Assembly: GCA_900112325.1 (NCBI GenBank)
Contig: FOLJ01000009.1
Coordinates: 229,162-293,161, forward strand
Reading direction: 5' to 3'
DNA from: Micromonospora sediminimaris
Lineage (GTDB): Bacteria; Actinomycetota; Actinomycetes; Mycobacteriales; Micromonosporaceae
Length of the DNA: 64,000 nucleotides
The stretch's first letter is position 1. Every line of letters starts with the position of its first letter. Positions 41,431 through 49,120 of this stretch are shown here, piece after piece. Position numbers and translations under genes: made by a program. The notes beneath the pieces are model-generated. The model was not told the DNA's origin and did not search any database. It worked only from the letters and a program-made list of their open reading frames with translations.

Positions 41431-43431
41431 TTGAGCGACACCACCGACGTGACGTCGGATGTTTCCAACGTCGCTGGCGATGCCACCACCGCTGCCCCCG
41501 CCCGCCGTCGGCGCAGCGGCACCGGTCTGTCGGCGATGCTGCTGCCGGAGCTGCAGAGCCTGGCCGCGTCGCTCGGCATCTCGGGGACGGCTCGCATGCG
41601 TAAGGGCGAGCTGATCAGCGCGATCACCGAGCGGCAGGGCGGCGCTGCCGGAGCCCCTCGTCCACGGGCCGAGGTCGCGGCGGCCGCCGCACCGGTCCGC
41701 GAGGAGGTGCACGCGGAGGTACGAGACACGGGTGAGCGGCCGGAGGCCGAGCGCCGTGGTGCCGAACAGCCGGCCGCAAGCGTCGAGAGCGAAGGGCGCG
41801 GCCGTACCCGGCGTAGCCGGACCGCCGTGGCGGAACCGCGTGCCGAGGAGACCGCCGCCGAGGGCGAGCGGTCCGAGGGCCGGTCCGGCCGTGACCGAGG
41901 CGCCGACCGTGCTGAACGCGCCGATCGGGGCGAGCGGGCTGAGCGCGCAGAGCGCGGTGAGCGTGCCGAGCGCGGTGAGCGTCCCGATCGGGGTGAGCGT
42001 GCCGAGCGCAGCGACCGTGCCGAGCGCAGCGACCGTGGTGAGCGTGGCGACCGCGGCGACCGCGGCGACCGCGCCGCTGAGCGCGTCGAGCGGGGCGACC
42101 GGGCCGACCGCGGCGACCGTGGCGAGCGGGCCGACCGCGGCGACCGTGGACAGCGCGCCGAGCGGGACAACGACGGTGACGACGACGGCGAGAGCGGCGG
42201 TCGGCGCAGCCGGCGCAGCCGTTTCCGGGATCGTCGGCGGGGCCGCGGTGACCGCAACGATTCCGGCGACGGTGGCCGTGAGCCGCAGGTCGGCGAGGAC
42301 GACGTGCTCGTGCCGGTGGCCGGCATCGTGGACGTGCTCGACAACTACGCCTTCGTCCGGACCACCGGCTACCTGGCCGGCCCCAACGACGTCTACGTGT
42401 CGATGTCCCAGATCAAGAAGTACGGCCTGCGACGCGGTGACGCGATCACCGGGGCGGTCCGGGCGGCGCGCGACGGCGAGCAGCGGCGCGACAAGTACAA
42501 CCCGCTGGTCCGGCTGGACACCATCAACGGGATGGAGCCGGACGAGGCCAAGCGCCGGCCGGAGTTCTACAAGCTCACCCCGCTGTACCCGCAGGAGCGG
42601 CTGCGGCTGGAGACCGAGCCGCACATCCTCACCACCCGGGTCATCGACCTGGTCATGCCGATCGGCAAGGGGCAGCGGGCGCTGATCGTCTCGCCGCCGA
42701 AGGCCGGTAAGACCATGGTGCTCCAGGCGATCGCCAACGCCATCACGCACAACAACCCGGAGTGCCACCTGATGGTGGTGCTGGTGGACGAGCGGCCCGA
42801 AGAGGTCACCGACATGCAGCGGTCGGTCAAGGGCGAGGTCATCGCGGCCACGTTCGACCGCCCGCCGCAGGACCACACCACCGTCGCCGAGCTGGCGATC
42901 GAGCGGGCCAAGCGCCTGGTCGAGCTGGGGCACGACGTGGTCGTGCTGCTCGACTCGGTGACCCGGCTCGGCCGGTCGTACAACCTGGCGGCGCCGGCCA
43001 GCGGCCGGATCATGTCGGGTGGTATCGACTCCACCGCGTTGTACCCGCCGAAGCGGTTCCTCGGCGCGGCGCGCAACATCGAGAACGGCGGCTCGTTGAC
43101 CATCCTCGCCACCGCCCTGGTGGAGACCGGTTCCATGGCGGACACGGTCATCTTCGAGGAGTTCAAGGGCACCGGTAACGCGGAGCTGAAGCTGGACCGG
43201 AAGATCGCTGACAAGCGGACCTTCCCGGCCATCGACATCCACCCGTCCGGTACGCGTAAGGAGGAGATCCTGCTCGCGCCGGAGGAGCTGGCCATCGTGC
43301 ACAAGCTCCGCAAGGTGCTGCACTCGCTGGACTCGCAGGCGGCGCTGGATCTCCTGCTGGACCGGCTGAAGCAGTCCCGTACCAACATCGAGTTCCTGAT
43401 GCAGATCGCCAAGTCGACGCCGGGGGAGTGA
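41431..43431 (+). CDS. rho: Transcription termination factor Rho with long Arg/Asp/Glu/Gly-rich insert
   Basis: 666 residues from a TTG at 41431, which has a strong AGGGAAGGA site. The N-terminal SAP-like helix (LPELQSLAASLGISGTARMRKGELISAI) is followed by a low-complexity insert at about 147-285 built of RGER, AERG, DRGD and RSRR units. The OSB RNA-binding domain comes next (GIVDVLDNYAFVRTTGYL), then the hexameric ATPase with Walker A PPKAGKTM (K427), Walker B VVVLLDSVTRL, Q-loop and R-loop (GTGNAELKLDRK). Rho winds along untranslated RNA and stops transcription. N-terminal inserts are known in actinobacterial Rho proteins and aid RNA binding; this one is especially long and repetitive. Confidence 0.97.
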   Translation: MSDTTDVTSDVSNVAGDATTAAPARRRRSGTGLSAMLLPELQSLAASLGISGTARMRKGELISAITERQGGAAGAPRPRAEVAAAAAPVREEVHAEVRDTGERPEAERRGAEQPAASVESEGRGRTRRSRTAVAEPRAEETAAEGERSEGRSGRDRGADRAERADRGERAERAERGERAERGERPDRGERAERSDRAERSDRGERGDRGDRGDRAAERVERGDRADRGDRGERADRGDRGQRAERDNDGDDDGESGGRRSRRSRFRDRRRGRGDRNDSGDGGREPQVGEDDVLVPVAGIVDVLDNYAFVRTTGYLAGPNDVYVSMSQIKKYGLRRGDAITGAVRAARDGEQRRDKYNPLVRLDTINGMEPDEAKRRPEFYKLTPLYPQERLRLETEPHILTTRVIDLVMPIGKGQRALIVSPPKAGKTMVLQAIANAITHNNPECHLMVVLVDERPEEVTDMQRSVKGEVIAATFDRPPQDHTTVAELAIERAKRLVELGHDVVVLLDSVTRLGRSYNLAAPASGRIMSGGIDSTALYPPKRFLGAARNIENGGSLTILATALVETGSMADTVIFEEFKGTGNAELKLDRKIADKRTFPAIDIHPSGTRKEEILLAPEELAIVHKLRKVLHSLDSQAALDLLLDRLKQSRTNIEFLMQIAKSTPGE

Positions 43432-43451
43432 CGTCCACCGACGAAGATCGA

Positions 43452-43487
43452 CGTAGGGGGCGTGGCCGGCCGGCCACGCCCCCTACG
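43452..43487 (+). terminator. Perfect 36-bp palindrome after rho
   Basis: CGTAGGGGGCGTGGCCGG and its exact reverse complement, joined without a spacer (43452-43487), 20 nt past the rho stop. Probably an intrinsic-type terminator without a U-tract. The remaining 244 nt up to rpmE hold its promoter and leader but no supported gene. Confidence 0.85.
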
Positions 43488-43731
43488 CGTACCCGACTCG
43501 GCCGCAGCGCGGCGGGGGGACGGCCGAGGAATGCTTCACGCGGGCGGTGGGAATGCGTACCCGAGGCCCGATGTTGCTACCGGCGACCAACGGGTGCGGC
43601 CCGATTCCAGGGCCCACCGAAGCCCATGGCAGACTGGTCAATCGGCCACCGGTTCCGGTTCACGCCCCCAACGGCAGGCAGCGGCAGGCCAGGGGCGACC
43701 CGGCGACCACAGACGAGAGGACCGAGGCGAC

Positions 43732-43956
43732 ATGAAGCCCAACATCCACCCGGAGTACGTGACCACCGAGGTCAGCTGCTCCTGCGGTAACACCTTCACC
43801 ACCCGCAGCACCGCCAAGGGCGGCTCGATCCACGTCGAGACGTGCAGCGCCTGCCACCCGTTCTACACGGGCAAGCAGCGGGTGCTGGACACCGCTGGTC
43901 GGGTCGCGAAGTTCCAGCAGAAGTACGCCAAGGTTCAGGGCAAGAAGGCCAAGTAG
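43732..43956 (+). CDS. rpmE: 50S ribosomal protein L31 (zinc-binding C+ form)
   Basis: 74 residues; ATG at 43732 with [26 protein letters not shown] is a typical start (read in parts). The four cysteines CSC (16, 18) and CSAC (37, 40) mark the zinc-binding C+ type rather than the zinc-independent C- paralogue (rpmE2), which is not in the window. Structural protein of the large subunit at the central protuberance. The longer upstream reading frame is rejected. Conserved position between rho and prfA. Confidence 0.96.
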   Translation: MKPNIHPEYVTTEVSCSCGNTFTTRSTAKGGSIHVETCSACHPFYTGKQRVLDTAGRVAKFQQKYAKVQGKKAK

Positions 43957-44090
43957 CTCCTCGTCTGACGCCCGCGTCCGGTTCACCGCCGGGCGCGGGC
44001 GTCGGCCGTCTGTGTCCCGGTTTCCGCCGCGAAGCGACCGGCGGAGCACCGCGCGGGGTTTCCGACAGTCAGCAAGGAGCCATCCCCAGC

Positions 44091-45179
44091 ATGAGCAGTG
44101 AACGCCTCACCGGCCTCCTCGACGAGTACGCCGAGTTGGAGAAGCGGCTCGCCGATCCCGCGATCCACGCCGACCAGGGCACCGCCCGCCGGGTGGGCCG
44201 TCGCTATGCCGAGCTGGTGCCGCTGCACAAGGCCGCGGCCGAGCTGGAGCAGGCCCGGGCGGATCTCGCCGCGGCGCGGGAACTGGCCGCCGAGGACGCC
44301 TCCTTCGCGGCCGAGGCCGAGACGATCGCGGCGACGCTGCCGGTGCTTGAGGACCGCCTCGCCGAGCTGCTCATCCCGCGCGACCCGCACGACGCCAAGG
44401 ACGTCATCGTCGAGATCAAGGCGGGCGAGGGCGGTGAGGAGTCCGCGCTGTTCGCCGGTGACCTGCTACGCATGTACACCCGGTACGCGGAGCGGCGCGG
44501 CTGGGTCACCGAGGTGATCGACGCTCAGGACTCCGACCTCGGCGGGGTGAAGGACGTCTCGCTGGCGATCAAGACGAAGGGCGTGCCCGAGGGCGGCAAC
44601 GGCGTCTGGTCCCGGTTGAAGTGGGAAGGCGGCGTGCACCGGGTGCAGCGGGTCCCGGTCACCGAGTCGCAGGGGCGCATCCACACCAGCGCGGCCGGCG
44701 TACTGGTGCTGCCGGAGGCCGAGGAGGTCGACGTCACCATCGACCCGAACGAGTTGCGCATCGACGTGTTCCGCTCGTCCGGTCCCGGTGGCCAGTCGGT
44801 GAACACCACCGACTCGGCGGTGCGGATCACTCATCTGCCCACCGGCATCGTCGTCTCCTGCCAGAACGAGAAGTCTCAGCTGCAGAACCGGGAGCAGGCG
44901 ATGCGGATCCTGCGCGCCCGGCTGCTGGCCGCCGCGCAGGAGCAGGCCGACGCCGCCGCATCGGACGCCCGCAAGGCCCAGGTGCGTACGGTGGACCGCT
45001 CGGAGCGGATCCGCACCTACAACTTCCCGCAGAACCGGATCACCGACCATCGGATCGGCTTCACCGCGTACAACCTCGACCTGGTGCTCGCCGGGGAACT
45101 GGACGGAGTGCTCGACGCGCTCAGCGAGGCGGACCGGGCCGCGCGCCTGGCGGGCGACGCGGAACTGACCCGGCGCTGA
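44091..45179 (+). CDS. prfA: Peptide chain release factor 1
   Basis: 362 residues, usual RF1 length. The stop-codon recognition tripeptide PVT is in [14 protein letters not shown] (PxT type, reads UAA/UAG). The GGQ motif is in [17 protein letters not shown], whose Gln is normally methylated by PrmC. ATG at 44091 with AAGGAG 12 nt upstream. Catalyses hydrolysis of peptidyl-tRNA at stop codons. prmC lies downstream but is separated by a GGDEF gene on the other strand. Confidence 0.97.
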   Translation: MSSERLTGLLDEYAELEKRLADPAIHADQGTARRVGRRYAELVPLHKAAAELEQARADLAAARELAAEDASFAAEAETIAATLPVLEDRLAELLIPRDPHDAKDVIVEIKAGEGGEESALFAGDLLRMYTRYAERRGWVTEVIDAQDSDLGGVKDVSLAIKTKGVPEGGNGVWSRLKWEGGVHRVQRVPVTESQGRIHTSAAGVLVLPEAEEVDVTIDPNELRIDVFRSSGPGGQSVNTTDSAVRITHLPTGIVVSCQNEKSQLQNREQAMRILRARLLAAAQEQADAAASDARKAQVRTVDRSERIRTYNFPQNRITDHRIGFTAYNLDLVLAGELDGVLDALSEADRAARLAGDAELTRR

Positions 45180-45182
45180 GCC

Positions 45183-46733
45183 TCAGGCGCTACGCGGCCT
45201 GGCCTTGGCCCGCAGCATCTCCCGGTCGGCGGCCTCGAAGGCCGCGCCGAGCGCGTCCCGCTGGCCGGGGCCGCCGGCGCCCACCTCGGCGAAGCCGATG
45301 CTGACGCCGACCGGGGTGCCGGGCACCAGTGACTCCCAGTCCTCGGTGCGCACGGCGGCGTCGATCCGCCGGGCCACCTCGGCCGCCTCGGCCATCCCCG
45401 CTTCGGGTAGCACCACCACGAACTCGTCGCCGCCGTAGCGGGCGACGAAGTCGCCCCGACGCATCACCCGGTTGATGACTCCGGCGACGCGTTGCAGGAC
45501 CAGATCCCCCGAGTGGTGCCCGTGCCGCGTGTTGACCGCCTTGAACCCGTCCAGGTCGCAGACGCCGATCACCACCCGTTCACCCCGGGCCACCACGGCC
45601 GCGATGTAGCGCTCCAGCCGGCGTCGGTTGGGCAGCCCGGTCAGCGGGTCGGTAAGCGCCTCCCCCTCGAACCGCGCCGCCTCCCGGCGCATCTCCTCAT
45701 GATCGATACGGGCGGCGATGCCGTCGATGTAGACGTCGCGGAGCCGGTCGTGGCGCTGCGCGGCGAGTCGGAACGCCAGCCGGTCGGCCCGGTGCGCGGC
45801 GGCGTGGTCGCCAGCCCGACCCAGCGCCATGCTGCGCAGTCGGGCCGGCTCGGCCGCGCCGAGCGTCTCGGCGGACACCTGGACCGTGTCCAGCCGGGTG
45901 ACCGCCTCGATCGGACGCCCACTGGCGATGGCGAGGCAGACCTGGCCGAGCTGGCGCATGTCGCGGGCCCGGGCACTGTCCGCGCCGTAGTCGAGCAGCC
46001 GGGCCGGGGCCAGTCCCGGGGCAAGGTCGAGGTCGTCGCCGAGGGCGCACCGGCGGGCGGCGGCGTAACCGTAGGCGGCCAGGCTGCTGGGGCGCAGCCG
46101 GTCGGCCCGCCCGGCGGTCACGAACCGGCCCAGGTCACCGCCGACGTCCCGCAGTACGCGCAGACAGCCGTCGCTGTCACCGGTGTGGTCGAGGGCGACC
46201 GCGTTGCGCAGTCGGATGCCCGGTGCGGCGAACGTCTCCTCCGGGATCCCTGCGGCGGTGCCGAGCTGCCGGGCGCGTTCGATCGCGCCCAGGGCGTAAC
46301 CGTGAAAGCTGAGGTACGAGTAGGCCATCGCCAGGTCGTGCCAACCCCAGGCGGTGTCCCGGTCCGGATCCTCCACCGCCCCGAGCGCCCGAGCGGCCTT
46401 GACCAGGTGCGTCACGCAGCGGTCCAGCGCGCCCTGATGGTGGGCGGCCAACGCCGCCAGGGCGTTGAGGTGCCCGTGCAGATAGGGCTCGGCGAGGTCG
46501 CGTACCGCCGCGGACGCCTCCTCGATGGCGCGGGTGTACTCGGCGGTGCGCCCGAGATTGATCAGAGCCGAGAGCCGCTGCACGAGCGCGTCGGCTCGGG
46601 CGTTCGGGTCGCGAGTGGCACGCAGCACCCCATCCAGGAGTCCGTACGCCTCGGTGGAACGGCTCACCTCCTGCAACGCCCGCGCCTTCGTCAGGGCGTC
46701 AACCTGGTCTTCGACCCGGTCGAGCCAGCCCAC
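45183..46733 (-). CDS. GGDEF diguanylate cyclase with helical-repeat sensory region
   Basis: 516 residues. The GTG at 46733 has an excellent site (CAGGAGGTCGCG). Residues 1-350 form TPR-like helical repeats without a membrane segment. The C-terminal GGDEF domain starts near 360 (DPLTGLPNRRRLERY). The active-site motif RYGGDEFVVVLP is intact (GGDEF at 434-438) and the inhibitory I-site RxxD is present as RRGD before it. Expected to make cyclic di-GMP from two GTP, with product inhibition. No EAL domain. The cytoplasmic repeats probably bind a protein partner. Inserted in opposite orientation between prfA and prmC; convergent with prfA (3 nt between stops). Confidence 0.92.
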   Translation of the reverse strand: MGWLDRVEDQVDALTKARALQEVSRSTEAYGLLDGVLRATRDPNARADALVQRLSALINLGRTAEYTRAIEEASAAVRDLAEPYLHGHLNALAALAAHHQGALDRCVTHLVKAARALGAVEDPDRDTAWGWHDLAMAYSYLSFHGYALGAIERARQLGTAAGIPEETFAAPGIRLRNAVALDHTGDSDGCLRVLRDVGGDLGRFVTAGRADRLRPSSLAAYGYAAARRCALGDDLDLAPGLAPARLLDYGADSARARDMRQLGQVCLAIASGRPIEAVTRLDTVQVSAETLGAAEPARLRSMALGRAGDHAAAHRADRLAFRLAAQRHDRLRDVYIDGIAARIDHEEMRREAARFEGEALTDPLTGLPNRRRLERYIAAVVARGERVVIGVCDLDGFKAVNTRHGHHSGDLVLQRVAGVINRVMRRGDFVARYGGDEFVVVLPEAGMAEAAEVARRIDAAVRTEDWESLVPGTPVGVSIGFAEVGAGGPGQRDALGAAFEAADREMLRAKARPRSA

Positions 46734-46803
46734 CCGCGACCTCCTGTCGGTGTGCCGCTGCACCCGCTTATGCACGTGCACGGCGACGCTTCATGATTAT
46801 TGC

Positions 46804-47769
46804 GTGACCACCGCACCGCAACACCCGTCCGAAGGGACGAGACGTAACCGTCCGGGTCCCGTACTTGCCGAAGCGGCTCGTACCCTCGCCGCGGCCGGCG
46901 TGACCTCGGCCCGTGCGGAGGCCGAGCTGCTGGCCGCGTACGTGCTTGAGATCTCGCGCGGGCGGTTGGCCCTGGCGGACGGGTTCACCGACGAGCAACT
47001 TGACGGCTACCGAGCGCTGGTGGCCCGCCGGTCGCGACGGGAACCGTTGCAGTATCTCACCGGCACCGCCGGCTTCCGGCACCTGGAGTTGGCCGTCGGG
47101 CCGGGCGTCTTCGTGCCGCGCCCGGAGACCGAACTGCTCGCCGGCTGGGGCGTCGACCAGGCTCGAACGGCCGCGCGGGCGGGTGGACGGCCGGAACCAC
47201 TTGTGGTGGACCTGTGCAGTGGGTCGGGAGCGATCGCCCTGTCGGTGGCGTACGAGGTGCCGCAAACCCGGGTGGTGGCGGTGGAACGCTCGCCGGAGGC
47301 GCTGTCCTGGCTGCGGCGCAACGCGGCGGCCCGGGCCGCCGCCGGTGACCGGCCGATCGAGGTGGTGGCGGCGGACGCCACCGATCCGGCCCTGCTCGAC
47401 GAGTTGGCGGGCCGGGTGGACGTGCTGCTGTGCAACCCGCCGTACGTTCCGCTCGCGGTGGCGGTGCCCCCGGAGGTGGCCGACCACGACCCGGCGGAGG
47501 CCGTGTTCGGTGGGGCGGACGGGCTGGACGTCATCCGCCGGGTCATCGACCGTGCGGGTTTCCTGCTGCGTGCCGGCGGTGTCCTGGGCATCGAACACGA
47601 CGACAGTCACGGCGCGGTGTTGCCGGGCCTGCTCGCCGCCGACGGGCGGTACGCCACGATCGTCGACCATCGCGACCTCGCCGACCGGCCGCGTTTCGTC
47701 ACGGCGTCCCGCCTCGCGGACCGCCCACCACCCGGTGCGGCCGCGACGTGGCAGACTGGCTCCTCGTGA
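46804..47769 (+). CDS. prmC: Peptide chain release factor N5-glutamine methyltransferase
   Basis: 321 residues. N-terminal helical domain (about 20-85), then a class I methyltransferase with VVDLCSGSGAIALSVA (SAM motif I) and CNPPYVPL (NPPY, N211). This motif methylates the Gln of GGQ in RF1/RF2. Conserved LQYLTGTAGFRHLEL and VPRPETELL lie near 80-120. GTG at 46804 chosen; upstream CATGAT/GATTAT resembles a -10 and no Shine-Dalgarno is seen, so it may be leaderless. Its stop overlaps the next gene's ATG (TGATG), indicating coupled translation. Confidence 0.95.
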   Translation: MTTAPQHPSEGTRRNRPGPVLAEAARTLAAAGVTSARAEAELLAAYVLEISRGRLALADGFTDEQLDGYRALVARRSRREPLQYLTGTAGFRHLELAVGPGVFVPRPETELLAGWGVDQARTAARAGGRPEPLVVDLCSGSGAIALSVAYEVPQTRVVAVERSPEALSWLRRNAAARAAAGDRPIEVVAADATDPALLDELAGRVDVLLCNPPYVPLAVAVPPEVADHDPAEAVFGGADGLDVIRRVIDRAGFLLRAGGVLGIEHDDSHGAVLPGLLAADGRYATIVDHRDLADRPRFVTASRLADRPPPGAAATWQTGSS

Positions 47770-48413
47770 TGCTCTACGACTGCCGATCGCTCGCCGACCG
47801 GGACCGCGGCATCGCTGCGGCCATCGAGGCGGTCCGCAACGGCGAGCTGGTCGTCCTGCCGACCGACACGGTCTACGGGATCGGCGCCGACGCGTTCACC
47901 CCCTACGCGGTCAAGGCGCTGCTGGACGCGAAGAATGTCCCGCACACCCCGCCACCGGTGCTGATCGGCTCCCGGCACACCCTCGACGGCCTGGCCTACA
48001 CCCTGCCGACGGCGGCGCGGGACCTGGTCGAGGCGTTCTGGCCGGGTGCGCTGACCATCCTGGTCAAGCACTCGGCGAGCCTGCGGTGGGATCTCGGCGA
48101 CGACAGCGGCACGGTGGCGGTGCGCATGCCGCTGCACCCGGTGGCGCTTGAGGTGCTGCGGGAGACGGGGCCGATGGCGGTCGCGTCGGCCAACAAGATC
48201 GGCCAACCGGCCGCGCTCACCGCCGACCAGGCGCGCGACCAGCTCGCCTACTCCGTCCGGGCCTACCTGGAGGCCGGGCCGGCGGTGGATCCGGTGCCCA
48301 GCACGATCGTGGATCTGACCGGCGACGAGCCGCTGCTCGTCCGGGAGGGCGCGATCGACCTGGCCCGGCTGCGTGAGGTGGTACCGGAACTGCGTGAGAG
48401 TCAGGTGGCGTAG
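47769..48413 (+). CDS. tsaC: L-threonylcarbamoyladenylate synthase (Sua5/YrdC family)
   Basis: 214 residues. YrdC fold motifs: VVLPTDTVYGIGADAF (substrate loop), FWPGALTILVK, RMPLHP, and ASANKIGQPA (the usual SAN-SG form). Makes threonylcarbamoyl-AMP from threonine, bicarbonate and ATP for the t6A modification at position 37 of ANN-decoding tRNAs. The additional Sua5 C-terminal domain is absent, so this is the short YrdC form. ATG at 47769 overlaps the prmC stop. Confidence 0.92.
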   Translation: MLYDCRSLADRDRGIAAAIEAVRNGELVVLPTDTVYGIGADAFTPYAVKALLDAKNVPHTPPPVLIGSRHTLDGLAYTLPTAARDLVEAFWPGALTILVKHSASLRWDLGDDSGTVAVRMPLHPVALEVLRETGPMAVASANKIGQPAALTADQARDQLAYSVRAYLEAGPAVDPVPSTIVDLTGDEPLLVREGAIDLARLREVVPELRESQVA

Positions 48414-49025
48414 GTGCCCCCCTTCACCGTCCTGCACGTCTGCATGGGCAACATCTGCCGGTCACCGATGGCCGAGCGGCTGCTCACCCTCGCGGTGGCC
48501 GACCGGCTGGCCCGACGCGAGGTCGACCCGGAGCGGGTCGAGGAGCTGCTGCACAGCCACAGCGCGGGCACCGGTGGTTGGCACGCCGGTGAGGAGATGA
48601 ACCCGCCGGCCGCCCGTCAGGTCACCAACCGGGGTGGCGACGTCACCGGTTTCGCCGCTCGCAAGCTGCGCTCCGATCACATCGACGCCGCCGACCTGGT
48701 CCTGACCGCCACCGCCGACCAGCAGGAGTACGTGACGGCGTTGCGGCCCGACGCCGCCGCCCGCACGTTCGTGCTCGGCGAGTTCGGTCGGCTGCTGGCC
48801 GCCCTCGATCCGGCCGCGTTGCCGGCGGCCGAGGCCACCGCCGACGCGGTCCACGCCCGTGGCGTGGCGCTGGTCGAGGCGGCACACGAGGCCCGGCAGG
48901 GCGCCACCGCGTTGCCCACCGACGACCTCGACGACCCGTGGGGGCGCGGCGACCAGTGCTTCACCCGGGTGGCCGACGAGATCGAGGAGACGGTGCAGCC
49001 GCTCGCCGCGCTGCTGCTCCCCTGA
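48414..49025 (+). CDS. Low-molecular-weight protein-tyrosine phosphatase family protein
   Basis: 203 residues. P-loop CMGNICRSP (Cys10, CxxxxxRS type) lies near the N-terminus, followed by the helical core (SAGTGGWHAGEEMNPPAARQV). The general-acid region reads TDDLDDPWGRG, a DPWG variant of the usual DPY/F. GTG at 48414 directly follows the tsaC stop, so it is part of the prmC-tsaC operon. Substrates are phosphotyrosine proteins or phosphoarginine-type targets in relatives; not determinable here. Confidence 0.92.
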   Translation: MPPFTVLHVCMGNICRSPMAERLLTLAVADRLARREVDPERVEELLHSHSAGTGGWHAGEEMNPPAARQVTNRGGDVTGFAARKLRSDHIDAADLVLTATADQQEYVTALRPDAAARTFVLGEFGRLLAALDPAALPAAEATADAVHARGVALVEAAHEARQGATALPTDDLDDPWGRGDQCFTRVADEIEETVQPLAALLLP

Positions 49026-49120
49026 TCGGCGAATTTCATCCGGGTTTGAGGAAAGGCGCGGCAGAAAGGGCGATTAGCGACATCCTGAGGGAGTCCTGAC
49101 GGCTCCTGCGGGGAGAGCTG

